A DNA stretch of 64,000 nt from an uncultured Lactobacillus sp. GTDB taxonomy: Bacteria; Bacillota; Bacilli; Lactobacillales; Lactobacillaceae. The stretch spans positions 62,001-126,000 of the forward strand of contig CANOGU010000002.1 in NCBI GenBank assembly GCA_947565635.1. Reading direction: 5' to 3'. Every line of letters begins with the position of its first letter. Position 1 is the first letter of the stretch. The position numbers were made by a program, and so were the translations under genes. Under the pieces are notes generated by a model, which saw nothing but the letters and a program-made list of their open reading frames with translations, searched no databases and had not been told where the DNA came from. This document shows, one piece after another, positions 18,895 through 27,412 of this stretch.

Positions 18895-20064
18895 TTAATG
18901 ATGGTCTAATGCACCATTTAATTTTTTACTATATACAAAATAAATTATCAAAATAATTGGCACAATAACTAATAAAACGGGATAGAAGTAGTTAGGTGCT
19001 AAATTTTGAGCAGTAACTCCTCCAATCATTGGCCCAGCTGCCATTCCAATATCAAGGCCTAAATAAAAGGTGGAACTTGCTAGCCCTTGCTCTTCTATTG
19101 GAGCTAACATTAAGGCAGTTGATTGATTAACAGAATAAATTACTCCATAACCAATTGAAAGCATAATCGCTGCTAACCCCATTAACCAATTATTAACCAT
19201 AAAGGTGGCAATAATTAGAAATAAAATCATAGAAATCAAACTTAGCCAAAACCAAATACCAAAACGAATTAGATCAAAATACTTTTTTAAAACAATTCTA
19301 ATTAAAAGCAATGCTATTGCATAAATCACAAAAAAGTAACCAACGGCAATAGAAAAGCGCTGTCTTTCAACATAAACAACAATATCTGCTTGCGTAATAA
19401 AATATGGAATTGCAAAAAAAGTAGTTAACATGGCTACTGGAATAGCATCTTTTTGAATAATTTTTATTTTTCTCTTTTTATTTTGGATAATTTTGGGTTT
19501 AGCATGATTACCCACAAATTGAATTGAAACGATCATCAAAATTGTAGCAAGTACTGCTAACCACAACGCCGACTTATAACCGATTACTTTATATAAATTA
19601 ATTGCTAAAGCTGGAGCAAGAGCCATAGCTAACGCATTCATCAAACCATAAAATCCCATTGCTTCCCCAACATGACTACGTGGAACCAAAAATGCTAACC
19701 ATGTTGTCATACAAACAGTCGCCAAAACAAAACCCGTACCATTAATTAATCTAAATAATAATAGCCAATTTCCTGATGGTGAAAAACAATATCCTGCTAC
19801 CCCGATTAAAATTAATACTCCACCTATAAACGATAGACTATATTTAGAAAAACGATCAGTTAAATTTCCTGCTACCGGTCGTAAAAACATTGATACTACA
19901 CTCATAATTCCAGTTATAATACCAGCAAATACCGCACTAGCACCTAAACTAATTGCATATCCATTAATTAATGGTGTTACAAACATAACTGAAAACATAA
20001 AAAAGAAAGACGCTGCCATGACTAGAATAACGTCTTTAGTATAAATTGATTGTCTTTTTTTCAA
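18895..20064 (-). CDS. Major facilitator superfamily transporter
   Basis: A 389-residue protein with twelve predicted membrane segments. The loop between helices 2 and 3 reads RPVAGNLTDRFSKY, the MFS signature, and a basic central loop (residues about 190-205, KPKIIQNKKRKIK) divides the two halves. It is of the drug:H+ antiporter or sugar-efflux kind by length, but the substrate is not evident. It probably forms a two-gene unit with the HAD phosphatase downstream. Confidence 0.88.
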   Translation of the reverse strand: MKKRQSIYTKDVILVMAASFFFMFSVMFVTPLINGYAISLGASAVFAGIITGIMSVVSMFLRPVAGNLTDRFSKYSLSFIGGVLILIGVAGYCFSPSGNWLLLFRLINGTGFVLATVCMTTWLAFLVPRSHVGEAMGFYGLMNALAMALAPALAINLYKVIGYKSALWLAVLATILMIVSIQFVGNHAKPKIIQNKKRKIKIIQKDAIPVAMLTTFFAIPYFITQADIVVYVERQRFSIAVGYFFVIYAIALLLIRIVLKKYFDLIRFGIWFWLSLISMILFLIIATFMVNNWLMGLAAIMLSIGYGVIYSVNQSTALMLAPIEEQGLASSTFYLGLDIGMAAGPMIGGVTAQNLAPNYFYPVLLVIVPIILIIYFVYSKKLNGALDHH

Positions 20065-20118
20065 TCATTTAACCCCTCTCTAGCATTATTACTTTTATAT
20101 CATACATTTACGTCAAGC

Positions 20119-20150
20119 AAAAAAGCCAGTTGAAATTGCTCAACTGGCTT
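20119..20150 (-). terminator. Intrinsic terminator after glnA
   Basis: AAGCCAGTTGA and TCAACTGGCTT form an 11-bp stem with a 6-base loop and a T run on the minus strand. Confidence 0.9.
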
Positions 20151-20170
20151 AATTACTATTCTTTACTTAA

Positions 20171-21508
20171 TTAATAACCCATGTAACGGTCTCTTTCCCA
20201 ATCAGAAACTGATTGATTATATTTAGACCATTCAAGATTCTTAGAATCAATAAAGCTTTGAGTTAAGTGTTCACCTAAAGCTGCTTGAATTAAAGGATCA
20301 GCCTTAAATGCTTTAACAGCGTTATGCAAAGTAGATGGAAGTGGCTTAATACCACGTTCAGCTCTTTCTTCTTCAGACATTTCAAAGACGTTAGAAGTAA
20401 TAGGTGCCATCGGTTTCTTTGCTTCCTTAATACCATTTAAACCAGCACTTAAGCATGCTGCAAGTAAAAGATATGGGTTGGCTGTTGGATCAGCTGAACG
20501 CATTTCCAGACGAGTATTAATTTCCTCAGCATCAGGAATACGAACAAGTGGCGAACGATTCTTAGAAGCCCATGAAATATAAACAGGCGCTTCAAATCCT
20601 GGAATTAAACGCTTGTATGAGTTTACAGTCGGATTACCGACTGCTGTAATTGCACGAGCGTGTTCCAAAATACCATTTAAGAAGTAAAGAGCAGTATCTG
20701 ATAAGTGGAATTCGCCATCTTTATCATAAAATACGTTCTTACCATCCTTAAATAATGACATATTGGTGTGCATTCCATTTCCGGCTTGTCCTTCTACAGG
20801 CTTAGCCATAAAGGTTGCATATAGGCCATGCTTTCTTGCTACTTCACGTACTACCATCTTAAAGGTTTGAACACGATCAGCAGTAGTTAAAGCATCATCA
20901 AATCTGAAGTCAATTTCTTGTTGCCCATCTCCAACTTCATGGTGGGCAGCTTCAACTTCAAAGCCAATGCTTTCTAAAGTTTCAACAATATCACGCCGAC
21001 ATCTCGCACCTTCATCATCAGAAGTCATATCAAAATATGAAGCATGGTCAGGAACTTCAGTAGTCCAATTACCATCTTCGCCTAACTTAAATAGATGAAA
21101 TTCAGCTTCAAAGCCAATATCAAAATCAGTAAAGCCCATTTCATTCATTTCTTTAAGAACACGCTTTAGATTATTTCTTGGATCACCTTCAAATGGTTCA
21201 CCGTTGGTCTTGTGAACTGAACATACCAAACGACCAATTTTACCGCCCTTTTCATCTCCCCAAGGCAAAACTGCCCAAGTTGAAAAATCTGGGTATAAAA
21301 CCATATCACTTTCTTCTAGACGAACAAAGCCATCAATTGAAGAACCATCGAAACGAATATCATTTGTTAAAACTTTATCCAATTGACTAGTTGGGACTTC
21401 CACAGCCTTAGAAGTTCCATTAATATCAGTAAAAGCTAATCTTAGGAAACGAACATCGTTATCCTTAACACTCTTCTTAATATCTTCTGCAGTAATAGTT
21501 TTACTCAT
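20171..21508 (-). CDS. glnA: Glutamine synthetase, type I
   Basis: GlnA makes glutamine from glutamate, ammonia and ATP. From the ATG at 21506-21508 it has 445 residues, the size of the Firmicutes GSI-alpha group. Motifs visible include DGSSIDGF, the ammonia/Glu site [18 protein letters not shown]-binding [15 protein letters not shown] and [10 protein letters not shown], and [11 protein letters not shown]. There is no adenylylation-type insert. AGGTG precedes the ATG by 6 bases. In many relatives glnA follows glnR, but no glnR is present between miaA and glnA here. Its own promoter and a downstream dyad are at 21602-21630 and 21573-21600. Confidence 0.97.
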   Translation of the reverse strand: MSKTITAEDIKKSVKDNDVRFLRLAFTDINGTSKAVEVPTSQLDKVLTNDIRFDGSSIDGFVRLEESDMVLYPDFSTWAVLPWGDEKGGKIGRLVCSVHKTNGEPFEGDPRNNLKRVLKEMNEMGFTDFDIGFEAEFHLFKLGEDGNWTTEVPDHASYFDMTSDDEGARCRRDIVETLESIGFEVEAAHHEVGDGQQEIDFRFDDALTTADRVQTFKMVVREVARKHGLYATFMAKPVEGQAGNGMHTNMSLFKDGKNVFYDKDGEFHLSDTALYFLNGILEHARAITAVGNPTVNSYKRLIPGFEAPVYISWASKNRSPLVRIPDAEEINTRLEMRSADPTANPYLLLAACLSAGLNGIKEAKKPMAPITSNVFEMSEEERAERGIKPLPSTLHNAVKAFKADPLIQAALGEHLTQSFIDSKNLEWSKYNQSVSDWERDRYMGY

Positions 21509-21572
21509 TGTACACACCTATTCTAAAGAACTACCCAGCATTTCATGTATTGGTATAGTCCTTAAAAATCTA

Positions 21573-21600
21573 TTCACTACCTGTGCTTATGCACAGTGAA
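21573..21600. promoter_or_regulatory. Dyad just downstream of the glnA promoter
   Basis: TTCAC, 4 bases, TGTGC, TTAT, GCACA, GTGAA. Two nested inverted-repeat pairs lie at about +2 to +29 of the predicted glnA transcript. It could be a protein operator or an RNA hairpin. Confidence 0.45.
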
Positions 21601-21601
21601 C

Positions 21602-21630
21602 ACAATAGCAGACTAAATTGGTCTCGTCAA
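21602..21630 (-). promoter_or_regulatory. Predicted glnA promoter
   Basis: TTGACG (-35), 17-bp spacer, TATTGT (-10) on the minus strand. Confidence 0.75.
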
Positions 21631-21712
21631 TAAATATTGATAATTTTTTTAGATATAATTTAAATTAATTATTATAAAGATCCCAGTAATATCCTATCAT
21701 ATCCATTATTTT

Positions 21713-22633
21713 TTATTTATTTAAAAAATTATTTATTTCCTCAAGAGCATGATCAGAAACTTTTTTATCTTGTAATGGATCAAGCCAAGTAACCTGCAAT
21801 TGATGCTTAAAATATGTTAATTGTCGTTTAGCATACTTTCTAGAAGCCTGCTTTAATTTGCTGACACAGTCATCAAGCGTTTTTTCACCAGAAAAGTATG
21901 GAAAAAACTCTTTGTATCCAATCGCTTGAATAGCCTGGTGTTCACGATCACGATTCTCATAAACGAACTTAGCCTCTTTGAGCAATCCTAGATCCATCAT
22001 TTTGTCTACTCGCTTGTTTATCCTATGATAGACTTCTTCTCGATTACTATTTAAACCAATAATTAATGCATCATATCGCGGTGTAATCTTTTTTTGCTGC
22101 TTACTAAATAACTTCCCAGTCCGATCAATTACAGTTAGAGCTCGAAGAGTACGGCGGCTATTTTGAGGTGCTATTTTATCAGCTGCTGCTGGATCTTTTT
22201 CATGAAGCACACGCCATAACTCTTCTTCCCCATTTTTTTTCAAATACTCTTCCCATTTAGAATCAACGCTTGTCTGATATTCTCCAGGTTCACCTAATTG
22301 AAGCTTATTTACTAAAGCATTAATATAAAAACCAGTTCCACCAACTACTAGGGGAACATCATCCTTAGCAACAATTTCATCAACTGCTTTAATACCTTCA
22401 GCAACAAAGTCCTTAACTGAATATTCGTCAAAAATCGAACGTTGATTAACTAAATAATGCTTTACTTTTTTTAATTCTTCGAAAGTCGGCTTAGCTGTGC
22501 CAATACTTACTTCTTGATAGATCTGCATTGAATCACCAGAAAGGATTTCTGCATTAATTTTAGGAGCTAAATCCAAAGCTAGTTCTGTTTTTCCAATTCC
22601 AGTTGGTCCAATAATCACAATAATTTTTTGCAT
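21713..22633 (-). CDS. miaA: tRNA dimethylallyltransferase
   Basis: MiaA transfers dimethylallyl from its diphosphate to N6 of A37 in tRNAs that read U-starting codons. The 306-residue protein has the P-loop GPTGIGKTELAL at 9-20, the DSMQIYQEVSIGTAKP block and GGTGFYINAL, all MiaA signatures. Its substrate dimethylallyl diphosphate would come from the mevalonate pathway whose upper part is encoded at 13-16.6 kb. It is upstream of glnA on the same strand. Confidence 0.96.
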   Translation of the reverse strand: MQKIIVIIGPTGIGKTELALDLAPKINAEILSGDSMQIYQEVSIGTAKPTFEELKKVKHYLVNQRSIFDEYSVKDFVAEGIKAVDEIVAKDDVPLVVGGTGFYINALVNKLQLGEPGEYQTSVDSKWEEYLKKNGEEELWRVLHEKDPAAADKIAPQNSRRTLRALTVIDRTGKLFSKQQKKITPRYDALIIGLNSNREEVYHRINKRVDKMMDLGLLKEAKFVYENRDREHQAIQAIGYKEFFPYFSGEKTLDDCVSKLKQASRKYAKRQLTYFKHQLQVTWLDPLQDKKVSDHALEEINNFLNK

Positions 22634-22771
22634 ATAAATTCCTCTTATTTCTTGATATTCATTCTAACAAAAATCTGATATTTCTTCAGACTTAACAGCA
22701 AAAGACTTTATTGAAATAAGAATTATTGCTAAAATTTGAATTGATAAAATAAATATTAGGGAGGCATTATA

Positions 22772-22951
22772 ATGGCTAAGAAATTTGGTGCTGGTGTTGT
22801 AACCGGCGTTTTGGCAACTGTTGGTGCTCTTGCTGCAGGACTTGCTACTTACAAGAAAAAGGTGGTAGAACCTGAACAAAAAGAAGCTGATCGAATTGAA
22901 CAAAATAGAATTAAAGCTAACAGAAAGAGCTATTCAGCTCACCAAGGTTAA
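22772..22951 (+). CDS. DUF3042 family small membrane protein
   Basis: A 59-residue protein beginning MAKKFGAGVVTGVLATVG. The hydrophobic Gly/Ala-rich segment (residues 6-25) is followed by a KKKVV motif and a charged helix ending in NRKSYSAHQG. This matches the DUF3042 family of lactobacilli, of unknown function, probably a single-pass membrane protein with a cytoplasmic tail. An excellent AGGGAGG ribosome site lies 7 bases before the ATG, and a strong terminator follows. It is divergent from miaA. Confidence 0.85.
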   Translation: MAKKFGAGVVTGVLATVGALAAGLATYKKKVVEPEQKEADRIEQNRIKANRKSYSAHQG

Positions 22952-22959
22952 AATTCTAC

Positions 22960-23004
22960 AAAAAAAGAGAGATTAATCCCTTATTGGGTATTGATCTCTC
23001 TTTT
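22960..23004. terminator. Bidirectional terminator
   Basis: AAAAGAGAGAT and ATCTCTCTTTT with an inner CCC/GGG stem lie between the DUF3042 gene and the convergent rhodanese-like gene. Confidence 0.85.
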
Positions 23005-23401
23005 AATATTTAGAAGCCTTTGTTTGGCCATTCCATTTTTCAAAGCCGTCTTTTAGCCAATATACCTTTTTATAGCCCTTTTTCTGTAAAAAGCGTGCCG
23101 CTCTGACAGTTAAGGCACTTGAATCAGAATAAAGGTAAACTGGTAAATCTGGACGAATTTCCTGATATTGATACTTGAACATTGTATATGGAATATTACG
23201 AGCTCCTAAAATATGTTCTTTTTTAAAAGGAGCTTTTTCTCGCACATCGATAATCTGTGCCTTTCTCTTTCCCTTTTCAAATTCTTCGTTAGTTAATGCA
23301 CCACCGACTCTCTTTGATTGGATCCATGTCCAAAGCCAACTCAAAGCAAAGGCCAAAATAATGATGATTAAGATAATGTTGATAATCCCAAAAATATTCA
23401 T
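23003..23401 (-). CDS. Membrane-anchored rhodanese-like protein lacking the catalytic cysteine
   Basis: A 132-residue protein with an N-terminal membrane segment (residues 3-27) and a single rhodanese domain: IIDVREKAPFKKEHILGARNI at 50-70 and a C-terminal WLKDGFEKW. The active-site loop reads YSDSSALT at 91-98, where an active rhodanese has Cys, so sulfur transfer from this site is unlikely. It resembles B. subtilis YqhL. It is downstream of yqgQ in the rhomboid cluster. Its role is unknown; a binding or scaffold function is possible. Confidence 0.85.
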   Translation of the reverse strand: MNIFGIINIILIIIILAFALSWLWTWIQSKRVGGALTNEEFEKGKRKAQIIDVREKAPFKKEHILGARNIPYTMFKYQYQEIRPDLPVYLYSDSSALTVRAARFLQKKGYKKVYWLKDGFEKWNGQTKASKY

Positions 23402-23436
23402 TAATTACTTACCCCTATATAAGAATTTCTATAGTA

Positions 23437-23667
23437 CTATGATAATCCATTACTATCTTTTGCGCTAGTTTCCTTTTCTTCTTCAATCTCATGTTCATGA
23501 GTTAGAATCATTTTAGCTGTCATATATTCCTTTTTAGAAACTACACCGGCATGATATAAATTATCTAGCTCAATTCCCATCAACTCAATATCCCATTTGC
23601 GTTTTCCAACATAAACTATGATGTTAAATTTCTTTAGAAGCTTTTGAACATCGTGTAAATTTTTCAT
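23437..23667 (-). CDS. yqgQ: YqgQ family protein
   Basis: A 76-residue protein starting MKNLHDVQKLLKKFNIIVYV, with KWDIELMGIELDNLY in the middle, typical of the YqgQ/DUF910 family, a small helical protein of unknown function. In B. subtilis yqgQ also neighbours the rhomboid gene yqgP. Here its ATG is 2 bases after the rhomboid stop codon, so the two are cotranslated or at least cotranscribed. The acidic C-terminal tail is variable. Confidence 0.85.
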   Translation of the reverse strand: MKNLHDVQKLLKKFNIIVYVGKRKWDIELMGIELDNLYHAGVVSKKEYMTAKMILTHEHEIEEEKETSAKDSNGLS

Positions 23668-23669
23668 TA

Positions 23670-24356
23670 TTAATTACTAATCACTATTCCTTGATGTAAA
23701 CAGAAGACAACATAAATAATTAATATCACAACTGCAATTACCTTTAATTTATGATGATATTCCCTTAAATGGATGCTTCCAAAAATTATTCCTAAAAGAA
23801 AACCTGAAATTAAGCCACCAAGATGACCTAAAATATCAATATGACTTGCAAATAAATCAAGTACCAAATTAATAATAGCTAAAGCTAAGGCCTGCTTTCC
23901 CAAATAATCAACAACTGGAATTGATCTATTAGCTAAATAAAGAGCTATAACTACCCCAAAAAGCCCAAATAAAGCCGTTGAAGCTCCAGCACTTACTACA
24001 GAATCACTGCCATAGGCATAACTTAACAAGTTTCCACCAACACCAGATAATAAATAAATACCTAAAAATCGCCAATGACCTAAAATAGGTTCCATAAACT
24101 GACCAATATAATAAATCATCACTGCGTTAGATGCGATGTGCAACCAACCAATATGTAAAAATTGAGCAGTAAATAAACGCCACCATTGATGTTCAACAGT
24201 AACAAGTTGATTATTCATAGCTCCTAAGCGGATCAATGTATGAATATTGGTCGACCCACCCATTATCGTTTCTAAAATAAAAACAACGAAAAGCACTATT
24301 AAAATTGTATTTGTAACAATAGTGCTAGAAAAACGATTGGAGTTTATTTTTTTCAT
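23670..24356 (-). CDS. Rhomboid family intramembrane serine protease (GluP/YqgP-like)
   Basis: A 228-residue protein with six to seven membrane segments. The rhomboid catalytic dyad is intact: S126 in GASTALFG and H178 in ILGHLGG, with the conserved HIGWLHIASN motif at 68-77. It lacks the N-terminal soluble domain found in B. subtilis YqgP. It cleaves transmembrane substrates; in B. subtilis YqgP is involved in quality control of the MgtE transporter. AAGGAGG precedes the ATG. It forms an operon with yqgQ and with the 5-FTHF cyclo-ligase gene upstream. Confidence 0.92.
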   Translation of the reverse strand: MKKINSNRFSSTIVTNTILIVLFVVFILETIMGGSTNIHTLIRLGAMNNQLVTVEHQWWRLFTAQFLHIGWLHIASNAVMIYYIGQFMEPILGHWRFLGIYLLSGVGGNLLSYAYGSDSVVSAGASTALFGLFGVVIALYLANRSIPVVDYLGKQALALAIINLVLDLFASHIDILGHLGGLISGFLLGIIFGSIHLREYHHKLKVIAVVILIIYVVFCLHQGIVISN

Positions 24357-24368
24357 GCGCTTCCTCCT

Positions 24369-24926
24369 TTAATTAGTTAAAATAAAATTTTTAATTGGAA
24401 TATCGTAATTTTCAACTAACCAAGTAGTTTGACTAAAGGTCTGGATTGAATTAGCTAAACTAAGAGTCTGTGTAGGATTTCTTTCTAAAAAACGATCATA
24501 ATATCCACCACCAAAACCAAGGCGACTATTTTTATCTAATCCGTAAGCAAGTCCAGGAACAATGATCAAATCTAAATTATTTTTAACTTCAACGTTTGGA
24601 TCATGATTTTCTAAAACGCCAAACTTAGTCTTAACTAAATCTGTATTTTTATCATAAAAAGTAAATTCCATTCTTTTTTTTGGCAAACAACGTGGAATAT
24701 ATACTCTCTTATTTATTTTCCATAAAGCAGAAATAATTGGCGCTGTATTAACTTCTAACGGCATTGAAATGAAAATACCTATACTATCTGCTTTATTAAG
24801 AACAGAGCTATTTAAAAATTTATCTTTTAAAATTCTATCCTCTAACATCTTTTGCTTAGTTTTAGCAAATGATGTTAGCTTTTTTATTTGTAAATTTCGT
24901 AAATCTTGTTTATTAATCAAATTCAT
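24369..24926 (-). CDS. 5-formyltetrahydrofolate cyclo-ligase
   Basis: This enzyme converts 5-formyl-THF to 5,10-methenyl-THF using ATP, keeping folate cofactors in the active pool. Signatures are the C-terminal LGFGGGYYDRFL (about residues 130-141) and IIVPGLAYGLD. From the ATG at 24924-24926 it has 185 residues. An in-frame TTG at 24953 would lie in the rpmG terminator hairpin and is less likely. No good Shine-Dalgarno is visible for either, which is odd. It is the first gene before the rhomboid gene. Confidence 0.88.
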   Translation of the reverse strand: MNLINKQDLRNLQIKKLTSFAKTKQKMLEDRILKDKFLNSSVLNKADSIGIFISMPLEVNTAPIISALWKINKRVYIPRCLPKKRMEFTFYDKNTDLVKTKFGVLENHDPNVEVKNNLDLIIVPGLAYGLDKNSRLGFGGGYYDRFLERNPTQTLSLANSIQTFSQTTWLVENYDIPIKNFILTN

Positions 24927-24943
24927 TAAATATTGCTGGATAC

Positions 24944-24969
24944 AAAAAAACAACAGGAATTGCCTGTTG
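24944..24969 (-). terminator. Intrinsic terminator after rpmG
   Basis: CAACAGG and CCTGTTG, 5-base loop, followed by seven T residues on the minus strand. It ends only 18 bases before the next gene start. Confidence 0.85.
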
Positions 24970-24975
24970 CTTTGA

Positions 24976-25125
24976 TTACTTAGTTTCGCGGTGAAGTGTT
25001 ACCTTTCTTTCAACTGGGCAATACTTCTTTAAAGCTAAACGTTCCGGATGCTTACGCTTATTCTTTTCAGATAAGTAACTTCTATCGCCACATTCGGTGC
25101 ATTCAAGGATAATATGTTCTGCCAT
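24976..25125 (-). CDS. rpmG: 50S ribosomal protein L33
   Basis: A 49-residue basic protein, [20 protein letters not shown] and onward, ending LHRETK. This is bacterial L33. The first zinc pair (C9, C12) is present, but the second pair is reduced to one Cys (KYCPVERK), so it is unlikely to bind zinc in the usual way. Lactobacilli often have more than one L33 copy with differing zinc motifs, linked to zinc limitation. The ribosome site GGTGG lies upstream of the ATG. It sits between the PBP2 gene and the folate gene. Confidence 0.93.
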   Translation of the reverse strand: MAEHIILECTECGDRSYLSEKNKRKHPERLALKKYCPVERKVTLHRETK

Positions 25126-25197
25126 CTTTTCCACCACCTACTTATTTAGTTAACTGTTAAACTATACCATGTTTTTCGTACTTTTACCAGTACTTTT

Positions 25198-27297
25198 CTA
25201 TTTATTAAGCTTGAAGTAATCTTCAACCATTTCTTTTGCAACTTGAAGAGTATAACTTCCTTCTTTATCTGGATCAAGTCCTGGGAAGACAACTGCAACA
25301 GCTAATTTTGGATCTTTTGAAGGAGCATATCCAACAAAAGTTGCATTAATAACTTCTGGTGCCTTTGGATTACCCGGATTATCTTCATCATAGTAGAAAG
25401 TCTGAGCAGTACCAGTCTTACCAGAAATTGATGGTTTTACGTCCTTTAAGCGGTGAGCCGTTCCCCACGCATTAGTACCATGAACAACGCGATACATTCC
25501 TTGATGAATTACATCAAGTTGATCTCGAGTCCAAGGAATACGCATTTGAACCTGAGGCTTAGTATTATACATGATAGAAACTTTATTTCCTTGAGGATTA
25601 GTTTCACCAACTGATTGAACCAAATATGGACGCATACGGTACCCACCATTAGCAATAGTTGAAATATATTGTACTAATTGAATTGGAGTATAAGCATCAT
25701 AGTTACCATAAGCTAAGTCAAGGACCGATCCAGTCAATAATTGACCAGCAGAGTTATATGATCTACCTTGAATACCTGACACTTCTCCAGGAAGATCAAC
25801 ACCAGTCTTTTGTCCCAAACCAAACATTGCAAAATTACGTCTTAATTTAGTAAATGCATCGGATGGCATTGAGATAAAACTATGAGGTATATATTTAGCA
25901 TTTACCCACCTTAAAGCTAGCTGCATCATGTAGATGTTACTTGAAACTTCAAGTGCTGTTGGAGCATCTAAGCTACCAAAAGTACCAACTGGGTAAACTG
26001 ATTTCTTAATTGGAGAACCCGGCAAATAAATTGGCGTATCCGGCATCACACTATTAGTTGGTGTGATAATTCCATTCATTAGTCCTCCTGCAACAGTTGC
26101 ACCCTTGATTGCGGACCCCATAACAAAAGACTTATTAATGACACCTAACGCATCGTCAGTGTCTTTTCCGGTCTTAGCATTATGATTAATACCAGCAATC
26201 GCCAACAATGCACCAGTCTTAGGATTCATTGCTACGGCATATGCCCCATTTGAATACTGCGTAGCGCCAGCAGCTTGAGCAGAAGCATATACTTTCTTCA
26301 AAGTCTTCTCAACTTCTTGTTGATACTTAGCATTCATTGTCAAAATCAGGCTAGCCCCACTTTGACCTTTATAAACAGTCTTAGTCTGTTCAACACTATC
26401 TTTAGATTTAGTAACCACTTGAGACTTAGATTTCGTTCCCTTTAAAAGTGGTTCATATTTTTCTTCTAGATAACTAGTACCTACTCGGTCATTACGTGAA
26501 TATCCCTGAGTTAAATAGTATTGTAAGTTATCACTTGGTAAACCAGCCTTTTCTGAAGAAACAGAACCAATAATACTTTTAATTGATTTCCCATTTGGAT
26601 AGTTTCTAGACCAGTCTGTTCCAATACCTACACCAGGTAATTCAGATAAGTGTTCCCCAACTAAGGCTATTTCACGGTCAGTTAATCCCTTGTTCTTAAT
26701 GTAGATAGTTGATAGTGTATAAGCCCCTGAAATCTTATTAAAGATCAGAGCAGCTGTTTTTTGACGTTTCGTAAAATGAATATTTTGCTTTTCAACGCGC
26801 TTTAAGACATTATCATAAATCTGACTTGAACTTAATGCATCCCCATTACTGTCATAACGCTCAGATTTTGGCAATTTAGCTGTCTCTTTTTCTGAAACCT
26901 TGCTATTAGCCAAATAATAATCGTAAAGCTGTCTTTTGGTAGGTTTTTCATCATCAAGTGTAATATATTGACTTAAAGCGTTAGAAACCTTATATATTTG
27001 ACTAGACGTAATGCTAGAATTTTTGGTATAAGTAATTGCGTTATTAGCTTTATTACCTACCAAAACTTTACCGCTGCTATCATACATCACACCACGTGGT
27101 ACATTATTTGATACAATCTTTTGGTCGGTTTGCTGTACCTCCGCTTGAAAACGTCCACCGTAAAAAAGCTGTAAGTAGGCCAATTGACCAATTAATAATA
27201 AAAATAAAACTAAAATGACGCCCAAAATAATTTTCATTCTTAGGGGCGTCGAAGTGGAATTTCTATTCGAACCTTTACTCTGTTTTAAATAATTCAA
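25198..27297 (-). CDS. Penicillin-binding protein 2 (class B, elongation-type transpeptidase)
   Basis: A monofunctional D,D-transpeptidase that cross-links peptidoglycan outside the membrane. The 699-residue protein has one N-terminal membrane anchor (about 21-46), a dimerisation domain with the VPRGVMYDSSG motif, and the penicillin-binding domain with the catalytic S-x-x-K as GSAIKGA, the S-S-N motif in EVSSNIYMM and SGKTGTAQ. The start is TTG at 27295-27297 with GAGG at proper spacing; the next ATG is at the membrane anchor. Context beside yqg-type genes favours the PbpA/PBP2 elongasome type over the divisome FtsI. Confidence 0.92.
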   Translation of the reverse strand: MNYLKQSKGSNRNSTSTPLRMKIILGVILVLFLLLIGQLAYLQLFYGGRFQAEVQQTDQKIVSNNVPRGVMYDSSGKVLVGNKANNAITYTKNSSITSSQIYKVSNALSQYITLDDEKPTKRQLYDYYLANSKVSEKETAKLPKSERYDSNGDALSSSQIYDNVLKRVEKQNIHFTKRQKTAALIFNKISGAYTLSTIYIKNKGLTDREIALVGEHLSELPGVGIGTDWSRNYPNGKSIKSIIGSVSSEKAGLPSDNLQYYLTQGYSRNDRVGTSYLEEKYEPLLKGTKSKSQVVTKSKDSVEQTKTVYKGQSGASLILTMNAKYQQEVEKTLKKVYASAQAAGATQYSNGAYAVAMNPKTGALLAIAGINHNAKTGKDTDDALGVINKSFVMGSAIKGATVAGGLMNGIITPTNSVMPDTPIYLPGSPIKKSVYPVGTFGSLDAPTALEVSSNIYMMQLALRWVNAKYIPHSFISMPSDAFTKLRRNFAMFGLGQKTGVDLPGEVSGIQGRSYNSAGQLLTGSVLDLAYGNYDAYTPIQLVQYISTIANGGYRMRPYLVQSVGETNPQGNKVSIMYNTKPQVQMRIPWTRDQLDVIHQGMYRVVHGTNAWGTAHRLKDVKPSISGKTGTAQTFYYDEDNPGNPKAPEVINATFVGYAPSKDPKLAVAVVFPGLDPDKEGSYTLQVAKEMVEDYFKLNK

Positions 27298-27412
27298 AAT
27301 TCTAACCTCACTAAACTAGAATTGATTTTAGCAAAAAAAGTATATAAATTCTATTTTTCTAACAATGAAAATCGCAATAATTATATATTCTTAATAAGTA
27401 GGATGCTTTTCA

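Noticed and set aside
22664..22903. 79-codon minus-strand frame upstream of miaA
   Set aside because: It is antisense to the well-supported DUF3042 gene at 22772-22951, which has a strong ribosome site and terminator.
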